From Caulobacter sp. SLTY (GTDB taxonomy: Bacteria; Pseudomonadota; Alphaproteobacteria; Caulobacterales; Caulobacteraceae), in assembly GCF_009905535.1 (NCBI RefSeq), contig NZ_JAAALA010000034.1, positions 1 to 47,972 on the forward strand: 47,972 bases of DNA. The letters are read 5' to 3'. Positions 28,953-37,602 of the stretch are shown piece after piece. Positions within the stretch are counted from its first letter, which is position 1. Each line of letters starts with the position of its first letter. Both the position numbers and the translations under genes were made by a program. The notes under the pieces are model-generated. The model saw nothing but the letters and a program-made list of their open reading frames with translations. It ran no database searches and was not told the origin of the DNA.

Positions 28953-30314
28953 ATGAGTCCTTCGGGGAAAATGCTAATGGGAACGACGAGATTGCTTTCG
29001 AGCTTCAGGAATTCCGGCCGCATCCTGGCCACCGCTTCGGTCCTGGCCATGGTGATCGCCGGCGGGACGCCGGCCGCCTTCGCGCAGCAGGAAGGCGGAG
29101 CGCCGCGCCCTGACATCGCCGAGAGCGTCTCGGCCGTGGTCAATGACGACATCATCTCGTCCTATGACCTGGTGCAACGGATGCGGCTGGTGATCCTCAC
29201 CGCCGACATCAAGCCGACCCAGGAAAACCTGCCCCAGATCCAGCAGCTGGCGCTCAACCAGCTGATCGAGGAGCGGCTGCAGATCCAGGAGCTCCGCCGG
29301 GTCGAGAAGGAAAACAAGACCACCATCCTGCCGACCGACAAGGAACTGGACGAGATCATCGCCGACACCGTCCAGAGCCAGTTCAACATGAACCCGGAGC
29401 AGTTCTATCAGGCCCTCGCCCAGCAGGGCATCGGCCGCCAGACCTACCGCGACCAGATCCGCGCCGAGTTCACCTGGCAGCAGTACATGCGCGGCCGCTA
29501 CGGCAGCCGCATGCGGGTCAGCAAGGACCAGATCAAGGCCTTCCAGCAGCGCATGTCCGACGCGGCCAGCAAGCCGCAGTACCAGGTCAGCGAGATCTAC
29601 ATCGACGCCAACAGCGTCGGCGGCATGCAGGTGGCCTACAACGGCGCCCAATCGCTGATCGACCAGATGCAGCAGGGCGCGCCCTTCCCGCAGGTCGCCC
29701 GCCAGTTCTCGGCCTCGGCCACCGCCGCGTCCGGCGGCGACGCCGGCTGGATCTCGCCCGGCGAAATGCCGCCCCAGGTCGACGCCGCCCTCGAACAGCT
29801 GCGCCCCGGCCAACTGTCGCCGCCGGTGGCCACCGACGACGGCGTCTACATCCTCTACCTGCGTGACAAGCGCGCCGGCGGCTCCTCCACCCTGGTCACC
29901 CTGAAGCAGGCCGCCATCCAGCTGGCCCCGGACGCGGACCAGCCGACCATCGACGCCGCCACGGCCTCCCTGGAGCGGGTGCGGGCCATGAACCCGACCT
30001 GCGCCGATCTGGAGGCCAAGGCCGGCCAGGTGCCGGGCGTCCAGGCGGGCGATATGGGTGAAGCCGAGATCACCGGCCTCTCCGCCCCCTTCGCCGAAGC
30101 CGCTACCAACACGCCGGCCAACCAGCTCTCGGCGCCGGCGATCCGCACCCAGGGCGGCCTGCACCTGCTCATGGTCTGTGGCAAACGCACCGCTGGCGGC
30201 GAGCAGATGACCGCCGAGCAGATCGAGCGGCGACTGATCGGCCAGCAGCTGGTCCTGGTGTCCAAGCGGGTCATGCGCGACCTGCGGTCCCAGGCCACCA
30301 TCGAGATGCGGTGA
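28953..30314 (+). CDS. surA: SurA-like periplasmic chaperone/peptidyl-prolyl isomerase
   Basis: SurA escorts outer-membrane proteins, LptD among them, through the periplasm. The 453 residues start with a signal peptide (cut after PAAFA, residue ~44). The SurA N-terminal helical domain has AVVNDDIISSYDLVQRMRLV and LIEERLQIQELRR, and a parvulin PPIase domain spans ~210-310 (YQVSEIYID ... ASGGDAGWISPGEMP). A second, degenerate parvulin-like stretch follows. Three close starts (28953, 28971, 28977) all leave the signal peptide usable; 28953 has GGGGA just upstream. It sits between lptD and pdxA, as in E. coli. Confidence 0.9.
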   Translation: MSPSGKMLMGTTRLLSSFRNSGRILATASVLAMVIAGGTPAAFAQQEGGAPRPDIAESVSAVVNDDIISSYDLVQRMRLVILTADIKPTQENLPQIQQLALNQLIEERLQIQELRRVEKENKTTILPTDKELDEIIADTVQSQFNMNPEQFYQALAQQGIGRQTYRDQIRAEFTWQQYMRGRYGSRMRVSKDQIKAFQQRMSDAASKPQYQVSEIYIDANSVGGMQVAYNGAQSLIDQMQQGAPFPQVARQFSASATAASGGDAGWISPGEMPPQVDAALEQLRPGQLSPPVATDDGVYILYLRDKRAGGSSTLVTLKQAAIQLAPDADQPTIDAATASLERVRAMNPTCADLEAKAGQVPGVQAGDMGEAEITGLSAPFAEAATNTPANQLSAPAIRTQGGLHLLMVCGKRTAGGEQMTAEQIERRLIGQQLVLVSKRVMRDLRSQATIEMR

Positions 30315-31336
30315 CCCCGGCGGCGCCCCTCGCCGTCACCCTAGGAGATCCGGCCGGCGTCGGCCCGGAGATCATCGTCAAGGCCTGGCGCGCGCTCAAC
30401 GCGGAGGCGCCCTTCCTGGTGATCGGTGACGCCGCCTGTCTGCGTTCGGCGCCCGGCGCCCGTGACGTGCCCGTCCAGGCGATCGGCGCCCCCGACGAGG
30501 CGGCCCGCGTCTTCCCCAACTCCATCCCGGTGCTCAACCAGCCCCTGGCCGCCCCCGTGGTCGCCGGCCAGCCCTCCGCCGACCACGCCAAGACGATCAT
30601 CGGCTGGATTGAGACCGCCGTCGGCCTCACCCTGACCGGCGCGGTCAGCGGCGTGGTCACCGCCCCCATCGCCAAGGCTCCGCTTTACGCCGCCGGCTTC
30701 GGCTTCCCCGGCCATACCGAGTTCCTCGCCGAGCTGACCGCCGCCGAGAACCAGCCCGGCGCCCGCGGCCCTGTCATGATGCTGGCCGCCCCTGAAACGA
30801 AGGACGGGGGCCTTCGCGTCGCGCTCGCCACGATCCACACCCCCCTGGCCCAGGTCAGCGCCTCCCTTACCGTCGAGGGTCTGGTCAACGCCGGCCTGGT
30901 CACGGCTCAGGCTCTGCGCCGCGACTTCGGCATCGCGGCCCCGCGCCTGGCCGTCGCGGGCTTGAACCCGCACGCGGGCGAAGGCGGCGGCATCGGCCGG
31001 GAAGAGATCGACACCATCGCCCCCGCTGTCCGCGCTCTGCGCGACCTCGGCGTCGACGCGCGCGGTCCCACCTCCGCCGACACCCTGTTCCACCCGGAGG
31101 CCCGCGCCGCCTACGACGCCGTCCTCTGCATGTATCATGATCAGGGCCTTATCCCTTTGAAGATGCTTGATTTCTGGGGCGGCGTTAATGTCACCCTCGG
31201 CCTGCCCATCGTGCGCACCTCGCCCGACCACGGCACCGGCTTCGACATCGCCGGCCGGGGCCTCGCCCGCCCCGACAGCCTGATCAACGCCGTCCGCCTG
31301 GCCCGCGACATCGCCGCCCGCCGGGTCGCGGCATGA
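30311..31336 (+). CDS. pdxA: 4-hydroxythreonine-4-phosphate dehydrogenase
   Basis: PdxA oxidises 4-phosphohydroxy-threonine in pyridoxal phosphate synthesis. The 341-residue protein has VTLGDPAGVGPEI at the N-terminus, GFPGHTEFLAEL with a metal-binding His near residue 137, GLNPHAGEGGGIGREE near 217 and MYHDQGLIPLK near 275. The start is GTG at 30311, overlapping the surA stop (GTGA), and the gene overlaps rsmA by 4 bases (ATGA). The order surA-pdxA-rsmA is conserved in proteobacteria. Confidence 0.96.
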   Translation: MTPAAPLAVTLGDPAGVGPEIIVKAWRALNAEAPFLVIGDAACLRSAPGARDVPVQAIGAPDEAARVFPNSIPVLNQPLAAPVVAGQPSADHAKTIIGWIETAVGLTLTGAVSGVVTAPIAKAPLYAAGFGFPGHTEFLAELTAAENQPGARGPVMMLAAPETKDGGLRVALATIHTPLAQVSASLTVEGLVNAGLVTAQALRRDFGIAAPRLAVAGLNPHAGEGGGIGREEIDTIAPAVRALRDLGVDARGPTSADTLFHPEARAAYDAVLCMYHDQGLIPLKMLDFWGGVNVTLGLPIVRTSPDHGTGFDIAGRGLARPDSLINAVRLARDIAARRVAA

Positions 31337-32145
31337 GCCTCGACGCCCTCCCGCCCCTTCGCGAGTCGCTGGAGCAGCACGGCCTGCTGGCCCGCAAGAG
31401 CTTCGGCCAGCACTTCCTCCTCGACCTCAACATCACCCGCAAGATCGCCCGCCTGGCCGGCCCCCTCGACGGCCGCACCGTCATCGAGGTCGGCCCCGGA
31501 CCCGGCGGCCTGACCCGCGCCCTGCTCGAAGCCGGCGCCCGGGTCGTGGCGGTCGAGAAGGACCCCCGCTTCCTCCCCCTGCTGGAAGAGCTAGGCGAGG
31601 CCTCCGGCGGCGCCCTGACCCTCATCCAGGCCGACGCCCTGAAGGTCGATGAGGCCCAGCTGGCCGGCGGCGAGGCCCTGGTCGTCGCCAACCTGCCCTA
31701 CAACGTCGGCACACCCCTGCTCATCAAATGGCTCACCGGCCCCTGGCGCCCCACCTCGATGAGCCTGATGTTCCAAAAGGAAGTCGCCGACCGCATCGCC
31801 GCCCCGGTCGACTCCAACGCGTACGGCCGCCTGGGCGTCATCAGCCAGGCCATCTGCCGCTGCCAGGTCGTCATGGACCTCCCCGCCCGCGCCTTCACCC
31901 CACCGCCGAAGGTGGCCTCAGCCGTCGTGCGGCTCGACCCTCTGGACCCCGCGCCGGAAAAAGCCCTGGTCACAGCCCTTGAAAAGGTCACCGCCGCCGC
32001 CTTCGGCCAGCGTCGCAAGATGCTGCGGTCGAGCCTGAAACAGCTCGGCGGCGGCACACTGTGCGAGAGGGCCGGGATCGATCCCGACGCCCGCGCCGAA
32101 ACCATCGACGTCGCGGGCTTTCTGCGGCTGGCGCGGGCCCTCTAA
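31333..32145 (+). CDS. rsmA: 16S rRNA (adenine-1518/1519-N6) dimethyltransferase
   Basis: RsmA (KsgA) dimethylates the two adenines in the last hairpin of 16S rRNA. The 270 residues carry KSFGQHFLLDLN at the N-terminus, the SAM loop EVGPGPGGLTRALLEAG, the acidic VAVEKD, and the catalytic NLPYNVGTPLL; a helical C-terminal domain follows. It is the last gene of the plus-strand operon and ends with a 4-base tail-to-tail overlap with gmk. Confidence 0.97.
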   Translation: MSLDALPPLRESLEQHGLLARKSFGQHFLLDLNITRKIARLAGPLDGRTVIEVGPGPGGLTRALLEAGARVVAVEKDPRFLPLLEELGEASGGALTLIQADALKVDEAQLAGGEALVVANLPYNVGTPLLIKWLTGPWRPTSMSLMFQKEVADRIAAPVDSNAYGRLGVISQAICRCQVVMDLPARAFTPPPKVASAVVRLDPLDPAPEKALVTALEKVTAAAFGQRRKMLRSSLKQLGGGTLCERAGIDPDARAETIDVAGFLRLARAL

Positions 32146-32783
32146 ACGTCCTCACTCATCAGCTCATCGACGAACGGCACGATCCAAAGGTTCCGGGCCC
32201 GCTTCATCCGCTCGGCGTGATAGATGTGCGCCAGGTCCGAGTAGGCCTTGTCGAAGTCCTCGTTCAGCAGGACGTAGTCAAACACCGTCCACTGGCTGAC
32301 CTCGTCCTTGGCCCGCGAGATCCGCTTGGCGATCACCTCTTCGCTGTCCTGCGACCGCGCGTGCAGCCGCCGGCTCATCTCCGCCAGCGACGGCGGCAGG
32401 ATGTAGACCAGCACCGAGTCTTCCGGGACCTTCTCGTGGATGGTCATCGCGCCCTGGAAGTCGATGTCGAACAGCACGCTTTCGCCGCGCGCCAGCGCCT
32501 CCATGATCGGCGCCTTGGGGCTGCCATAGCGGTTGCCGTAGACCTCGGCCCACTCAAGGAACGCATCGTCCTCGACCATGGCGTCGAACGCCGGCCGGTC
32601 GACGAAGTGGTAGTCGCGCCCCTCATGCTCCCCTGGCCGGGGATCGCGCGTCGTGGCCGAGATCGACAGGTGCAGATCCGCGTGGTCGGCCACCAGCCGC
32701 CGCGTCAGCGAGGTCTTCCCCACCCCGGACGGCGCAACCACCATCATCAGGATACCGCGTGTCCGGGCGGTCTCACTCGACAT
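32142..32783 (-). CDS. gmk: Guanylate kinase
   Basis: Gmk phosphorylates GMP to GDP. The 213-residue protein has the P-loop APSGVGKTSL (residues 17-26), the GMP-binding block SATTRDPRPGEHEGRDYHFV and EVYGNRYGSPK, and DIDFQGAMTI. It follows yicC with an 11-base overlap and closes the minus-strand run from fabD. The pair yicC-gmk is common in bacteria. Confidence 0.97.
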   Translation of the reverse strand: MSSETARTRGILMMVVAPSGVGKTSLTRRLVADHADLHLSISATTRDPRPGEHEGRDYHFVDRPAFDAMVEDDAFLEWAEVYGNRYGSPKAPIMEALARGESVLFDIDFQGAMTIHEKVPEDSVLVYILPPSLAEMSRRLHARSQDSEEVIAKRISRAKDEVSQWTVFDYVLLNEDFDKAYSDLAHIYHAERMKRARNLWIVPFVDELMSEDV

Positions 32784-33657
32784 TCTGCACCTGCTCCCGG
32801 AACTGCTCGATCACGGCTTTCAACTCCAGCCCGGTCGCCGTCAAGGCGGGCGTCGCCGATTTGGAGCAAAGCGTGTTGGCCTCGCGCATGAACTCCTGCG
32901 TGAGAAAGTCCAGCCGCCGCCCCGCCGGTCCCTCGCCGGTCAGCAGAAGCCGCGCGGCCGTCACGTGGCCGGCCAGCCGGTCCAGCTCCTCCTGAACGTC
33001 GGCCTTCACCCCCATCGCAGCGGCCTCCTGCAGGATCCGCTCCTGGGTCGCCGCCTCACCGGCCAGTTCGGTCAGCCGCCGCGCGAATCGATCCCGGATC
33101 ACCGCCGGCTGGTCCCCCGCCTGGGTCCCGGCCACCGCCACCAGCGCCTCGATCCGGTCAACCTGCCCGGCCAGCACGGGCGCCAGCGCCGCCCCTTCCT
33201 CCAGCCGCGCCGCCTTCAGCGCGTCCAGCGCCAGCAGGATGGCCGACGTCATCCCGGCTTCAGCTTCGGCGCGCGCCTCCGGCGCCTCCTCGACATCCGC
33301 CGCCTCGATCACCCCGCGCAGCGCCAGCACGCCATCCGCGCTCGGCGGCGCCAGGCGGCCGTCAGCCACATAAGGCGCCACGACCGCCAGGTACCGCTCC
33401 ATCTGCTCGACATTGACGCTGACCGATCCGGCCGCCGCCTCGGCCCGTCGCGCCTGCAGGGTCAGCGACACCTGCCCCCGCTGGAACCGCGCCTGTCCGG
33501 CCTCTCGGGCCGCCCGCTCCAGGCCGTCGAACCCCGGCGGCCCCTTGAACCGCACTTCCAGGGTCCGGCCGTTCACGGACCGCGCCTCGACCGCCCAGCT
33601 CCAGGCCCCCAGCGCCCCCTCGGCGCGGCCAAAGCCGGTCATGCCACTCAACGCCAT
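32773..33657 (-). CDS. yicC: YicC/YloC-family endoribonuclease
   Basis: This 294-residue cytoplasmic protein starts LSGMTGFGRAEG, the family hallmark, with SVNGRTLEVRFK shortly after. Its C-terminal DUF1732 part contains RRLDFLTQEFMREANTLCSK. Family members are RNases linked to turnover of small RNAs; that activity is known for YicC and YloC and assumed here. Its ATG shares one base with the mltG stop (TGATG). Confidence 0.93.
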   Translation of the reverse strand: MALSGMTGFGRAEGALGAWSWAVEARSVNGRTLEVRFKGPPGFDGLERAAREAGQARFQRGQVSLTLQARRAEAAAGSVSVNVEQMERYLAVVAPYVADGRLAPPSADGVLALRGVIEAADVEEAPEARAEAEAGMTSAILLALDALKAARLEEGAALAPVLAGQVDRIEALVAVAGTQAGDQPAVIRDRFARRLTELAGEAATQERILQEAAAMGVKADVQEELDRLAGHVTAARLLLTGEGPAGRRLDFLTQEFMREANTLCSKSATPALTATGLELKAVIEQFREQVQNVE

Positions 33658-34655
33658 CAGTTACCCGCCGCTTGGCGCTGCGCCTCGATCTGCCGCCACC
33701 GCGCAACGTTGGCGTTGTGCTCGTCCAGGGTGGTGGCGAACGCGTGGCCGCCGGTCCCGTCGGCCACGAAGAAGATCTCGTCGCTGTCCGGCGGATCCAG
33801 CACCGCGGCGATCGACGCCTCTCCCGGGTTGGCGATCGGCGTCGGCGGCAGGCCGAAGATCTGATAGGTGCTGTAGGGGTTGGGCCGCTCCAGCTCCGAG
33901 CGCCGGATGCCCCGCCCCAGCGGCCGTCCCTTGGTCAGGCCGTAGATGATGGTCGGGTCGCTCTCCAGCCGCATCCCCTTGTTCAGCCGGTTGACGAACA
34001 CGGCCGCCACTCGTGGCCGCTCCGACTTCACCCCGGTCTCTTTCTCGACGATCGAGGCCAGGATGATCGCCTCTTCCGGCGTGCGGATCGGCAGGCCCGC
34101 TTTCCGCTTCGGCCACAGGTCGGCCAGCAGCTTGTCACGGGCGTCCATCATCCGCTGCATCACCGCCGAACGCTCCTCTCCCCGCTCGAAGGCATAGGTC
34201 TGCGGCAGGATCGACCCCTCGGGCGGCGTCGCCACCTCCCCGACCAGGGCCTCTTCCTTCATCAGCGCCTCAACCGCCATCTCGACGGTCCAGCCTTCGG
34301 GAATGGTCACCTGGTGCACCACCACCCGCCCGTCGCGGATATAGTCCAGCACCGTGGCCATCGAGGCCCGCGAGGGAAATTCGTACTCCCCGGCCTTCAG
34401 CGCCCGCGCAGCCCCGGTCACCTGCGCCGCCGCCACGAACACGGCGGCCGAGCGCACCGCCCCGCCCTTTTCCAGCGCCGAGGCGATTTCGTTGAGCCCT
34501 GCCCCGCGCCGCAAGACCACCACATGCTGCTCGGCCCCGCCCTTCGCGGCCGGTCCCGGCCCCTGATAGGTCCACACGGCCCAGCCGATCCCCAGCCCCA
34601 GCAGGAGCCCAAGGGTCAGCAGGCCGCTGACCAGCCCGATAATGACACGACGCAT
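33657..34655 (-). CDS. mltG: Endolytic peptidoglycan transglycosylase MltG
   Basis: MltG cuts nascent glycan strands at the outer face of the inner membrane. The 332-residue protein has one N-terminal membrane helix (IGLVSGLLTLGLLLGLGIGW), a LysM-like region and the YceG domain. The catalytic Glu lies in ASIVEKETG near residue 205, and LESDPTIIYGL and NPYSTYQIFGLPPTPIANPG follow. The start ATG 34655 sets the cytosolic tail to a few residues. It follows fabF in the same direction with a 34-base gap, as in many bacteria. Confidence 0.95.
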   Translation of the reverse strand: MRRVIIGLVSGLLTLGLLLGLGIGWAVWTYQGPGPAAKGGAEQHVVVLRRGAGLNEIASALEKGGAVRSAAVFVAAAQVTGAARALKAGEYEFPSRASMATVLDYIRDGRVVVHQVTIPEGWTVEMAVEALMKEEALVGEVATPPEGSILPQTYAFERGEERSAVMQRMMDARDKLLADLWPKRKAGLPIRTPEEAIILASIVEKETGVKSERPRVAAVFVNRLNKGMRLESDPTIIYGLTKGRPLGRGIRRSELERPNPYSTYQIFGLPPTPIANPGEASIAAVLDPPDSDEIFFVADGTGGHAFATTLDEHNANVARWRQIEAQRQAAGN

Positions 34656-34689
34656 TGCTGGCAGCCCCCCGCCGTTAGCCGCCACGATC

Positions 34690-35970
34690 TTACGGCGCCC
34701 GCCGGAAGATCACTGCCGCATTGGTCCCACCGAAACCGAAGCTATTGCTCATTGCGATGTCGATTTTCATCGGCTTCGCCTTGTTGGGGACGAGGTCCAA
34801 CGCCGTTTCCTGCTCCTGGTTGTCCAGGTTGATGGTCGGCGGTGCGATGTTGTCTCGGATGGCCAGGATCGAGAAGATCGCCTCGATGGCCCCAGCGGCG
34901 CCCAGCAGGTGGCCGGTCATCGACTTGGTCGAGCTCATGGCCTTGCCCTTGGCCTTCTCGCCCATCAACCGCTCGACCGCGCCCAGTTCCAGGTAGTCGG
35001 CCATGGTCGAGGTGCCATGGGCGTTGATGTAGTCGATGTCGCCCGCCTCGATGCCGGCGTCCTTCACGGCCGCCTTCATGGCGCGATAGCCGCCGTCCCC
35101 GTCCTCGGCCGGGGCGGTGATGTGATAGGCATCGCCGGCCAGGCCATAGCCGATGACCTCTGCATAGATCTTGGCCCCACGCGCCTTGGCGTGCTCGTAC
35201 TCTTCCAGCACCACCATCCCGGCGCCTTCGCCCATGATGAAGCCCGAGCGATCTTTGTCGTAGGGGCGCGAGGCGGCGGTCGGATTGTCATTGTAGTCGG
35301 TGTTCATCGCCCGACAGGCCACGAACCCGGCGATCCCGATCGGACAGACCGAGGCCTCGGCCCCGCCCGCGATCATGACGTCCGCGTCGCCGTACTTTAT
35401 CAGGCGGCAGGCGTCGCCGATCGCATGGGCGCCGGTGGCGCAGGCGGTCACCACCGAGTGGTTCGGCCCCTTGAATCCATAGCGGATCGACACCTGGCCC
35501 GAGACCAGATTGATCAGCGCCGAGGTGATGAAGAAGGGGCTCACCCGGCGCGGCCCCTTGTCGCGCAGCTCCAGAGCCGTCTTTTCGATGGTGGCCAGGC
35601 CGCCGATGCCGGCGCCGATGATCACCCCGGTGCGTTCCTTGTCCTCGTCGGTTTCCGGAACCCAGCCCGAATCACGCACGGCTTCATCGGCGGCCGCCAT
35701 GCCGTAGAGGATGAAGTCGTCGACCTTGCGCTGTTCCTTGGGAGCCATGGTCCCGTTGGGGTCGAAGCTGCCCGGCACGTCCGGCCCGCCGCCACCCTGG
35801 CCGTCGATGCGCGGCACCTCGCAGGCGATCTCGCAGCCGAAGCCGGTAGGATCGAAGGTGGTGATCCGGCCCGCGCCGGACTTGCCGGCCTTGATGCCTT
35901 CCCAGCTCACCTCGGCCCCATGACCCAGCGGCGTGATGAGACCGATTCCGGTGACAACGACTCGACGCAT
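34690..35970 (-). CDS. fabF: Beta-ketoacyl-ACP synthase II
   Basis: FabF elongates acyl-ACP with malonyl-ACP. The 426-residue thiolase-fold enzyme has the nucleophile Cys177 in VTACATGAH, and the two catalytic histidines His318 (NAHGTST) and His354 (MTGHLLGA). It is about 15 residues longer than E. coli FabF. It lies 168 bases after acpP with a strong hairpin between them, so it may receive only part of the acpP transcription. Confidence 0.97.
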   Translation of the reverse strand: MRRVVVTGIGLITPLGHGAEVSWEGIKAGKSGAGRITTFDPTGFGCEIACEVPRIDGQGGGGPDVPGSFDPNGTMAPKEQRKVDDFILYGMAAADEAVRDSGWVPETDEDKERTGVIIGAGIGGLATIEKTALELRDKGPRRVSPFFITSALINLVSGQVSIRYGFKGPNHSVVTACATGAHAIGDACRLIKYGDADVMIAGGAEASVCPIGIAGFVACRAMNTDYNDNPTAASRPYDKDRSGFIMGEGAGMVVLEEYEHAKARGAKIYAEVIGYGLAGDAYHITAPAEDGDGGYRAMKAAVKDAGIEAGDIDYINAHGTSTMADYLELGAVERLMGEKAKGKAMSSTKSMTGHLLGAAGAIEAIFSILAIRDNIAPPTINLDNQEQETALDLVPNKAKPMKIDIAMSNSFGFGGTNAAVIFRRAP

Positions 35971-36070
35971 TAGAAAGGCTCCTCGGAGCGCGACAGGCGA
36001 ACGTGGATACCGGTTTCGCCGTCCGGCGCGCTCCAGATGTTTAGTCCAAAACCTTGATCAGAAACGAGAA

Positions 36071-36110
36071 CCGCCGCGCGCATCAGGTCTGATCCCATGC
36101 GACGCGGCGG
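36071..36110 (-). terminator. Hairpin between acpP and fabF (terminator or attenuator)
   Basis: CCGCCGCG-CGCAT and ATGCG-A-CGCGGCGG form a stem of about 13 pairs with one unpaired base and a 13-base loop. On the minus strand it is followed by TTCTCGTTTCT, a poor T-tract. It lies 29 bases after the acpP stop and may produce a short, abundant acpP mRNA with partial read-through to fabF. Confidence 0.5.
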
Positions 36111-36138
36111 CCCACTTTACCGATATTTCGGGGCGGGA

Positions 36139-36378
36139 TCAGCCGCCCGTCTTCTCCGAGATGAACTTCACGGCGTCACCCACGGTCTGGATGTGCTCGG
36201 CCGCGTCGTCCGGAATCTCGATGTCGAATTCTTCTTCGAACGCCATCACCAGCTCGACGTTGTCGAGGCTGTCGGCGCCCAGGTCGTCGATGAAGCTCGC
36301 CTTCTCGGTGACCTTCTCGGGATCGGCATCGAGATGTTCGATGACGATCTTACGCACTCGCTCGAGAATGTCGGACAT
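36139..36378 (-). CDS. acpP: Acyl carrier protein
   Basis: This 79-residue acidic protein carries acyl chains on a phosphopantetheine attached to Ser37 in [19 protein letters not shown]. It starts [12 protein letters not shown], with GAGGG upstream of ATG 36378. It lies 132 bases after fabG, a gap large enough for its own promoter, and before fabF, the usual order. Confidence 0.98.
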   Translation of the reverse strand: MSDILERVRKIVIEHLDADPEKVTEKASFIDDLGADSLDNVELVMAFEEEFDIEIPDDAAEHIQTVGDAVKFISEKTGG

Positions 36379-36510
36379 AGATGAGGGTCCCTCTTGGTCT
36401 TCAAAGGTCCGCGCCAACGTCTGGCGGCGGAAATCGGGTGTTTCGCTAGCAGGTTTCTTTCAGGCTTGCCAGCGGGAGAAGGTTGCGGGTTCCCGCTAAC
36501 ATTTGCGTGT

Positions 36511-37251
36511 TCAGACCATCACCATGCCGCCGTTCACATGCAACGTCTGGCCGGTGACATAGGCCGCCTCCTGGCTGGCCAGATAGACACAGGCCGCTGC
36601 CACGTCCGCCCCCTCGCCCAGCCGGCCGGCCGGGATGCGGGTGGTCAGGGCGCTCTTCTGGGCCTCGTTCAGCTCGTCGGTCATCGGGCTGGTGATGAAC
36701 CCGGGCGCCACGCAGTTGACCGTCACGTTGCGGCTGGCCACTTCCTGGGCCAGCGCCTTGGAGAACCCGATCATCCCTGCCTTGGAGGCCGCGTAGTTGG
36801 CCTGGCCCGGGTTGCCGGTCACCCCGACGATCGAGGTGATCCCGATGATCCGCCCCCACCGCCGCTTCATCATCCCCTTCAGCGCCGCCCGCGACAGACG
36901 GAAATAGGACTCCAGGTTCACCTTGATGACCTGCTCCCAGTCCTCATCCTTCATCCGCAGCATCAGGCCATCCTTGGTGATGCCCGCGTTGGCTACCAGA
37001 ATGTCGAGATCCTTGCCGGCGGCGGCCTCGGCTGCGGCAATAAGCCCATCCACGCTGGCCGCGTCCGACAGATTGGCCGCCGCGACGGAGGCCCGCTCGC
37101 CGAACCCGGCGGCGAGCTCCTGCAGTACAGCTTCCCGCGTCCCCGACAGCACCACATGCGCTCCAGCGCCATGCAGCGCCTTGGCGATCTCGCCCCCGAT
37201 GCCGCCGGTGGCTCCAGTCACCAGTGCGGTCTTGCCGGTAAGGTCGAACAT
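36511..37251 (-). CDS. fabG: 3-oxoacyl-ACP reductase
   Basis: FabG reduces beta-ketoacyl-ACP with NADPH. The 246-residue short-chain dehydrogenase has the cofactor motif TGATGGIGGE (residues 12-21), NAG at 88-90, and the catalytic triad Ser140, Tyr153 and Lys157 in YAASK. It ends with HVNGGMVMV, typical of FabG. It is 12 bases downstream of the small unknown gene that separates it from fabD. Confidence 0.97.
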   Translation of the reverse strand: MFDLTGKTALVTGATGGIGGEIAKALHGAGAHVVLSGTREAVLQELAAGFGERASVAAANLSDAASVDGLIAAAEAAAGKDLDILVANAGITKDGLMLRMKDEDWEQVIKVNLESYFRLSRAALKGMMKRRWGRIIGITSIVGVTGNPGQANYAASKAGMIGFSKALAQEVASRNVTVNCVAPGFITSPMTDELNEAQKSALTTRIPAGRLGEGADVAAACVYLASQEAAYVTGQTLHVNGGMVMV

Positions 37252-37263
37252 CCAGACGTCCCT

Positions 37264-37602
37264 CTATCTCTTGGAGCCGATCCGGCTCAGGGTATCGACG
37301 ACTTCGGCCGTCATTGGTTCCGAAAAACTCAGATGCAGCGGCTCTTTGAAGACATCGGCGCTGCCTGACAAGGTCAAGACCAGCGAGTCCTTAGCGATCT
37401 CGATCGCCTCGATCCCACCGTACTGACCCCCGGCCTGATCATTGATTTCGATGTAGTGGTCGGCGCCGAACCATTCGCCCAAGTCCGCACCCGTCGGAAC
37501 CTGCACCATCCAGTACCCGTCGCCCGCTGTGAATTTCGACCCGATGGTGAGGAAGTCGGATTCGGAGCGGTCGATAACTACCGGGCCGGCGGCGATCCGC
37601 AT
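37264..37602 (-). CDS. Small unknown protein inserted between fabD and fabG
   Basis: This 112-residue protein is acidic, has no signal or membrane helix, and is not a known fatty-acid enzyme. It looks like a compact beta-rich domain: SKFTAGDGYWMVQVP, HYIEINDQAGGQYGGIEAIE, and SLVLTLSGSADVF. The stretch EINDQ ... YGGIEAIEIAKDSLVLTL loosely recalls Imm10-type immunity-like domains, but no toxin is adjacent, so I give no function. ATG 37602 shares a base with the fabD stop (TGATG); a GTG at 37605 is an alternative. Composition matches its neighbours. Confidence 0.7.
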   Translation of the reverse strand: MRIAAGPVVIDRSESDFLTIGSKFTAGDGYWMVQVPTGADLGEWFGADHYIEINDQAGGQYGGIEAIEIAKDSLVLTLSGSADVFKEPLHLSFSEPMTAEVVDTLSRIGSKR

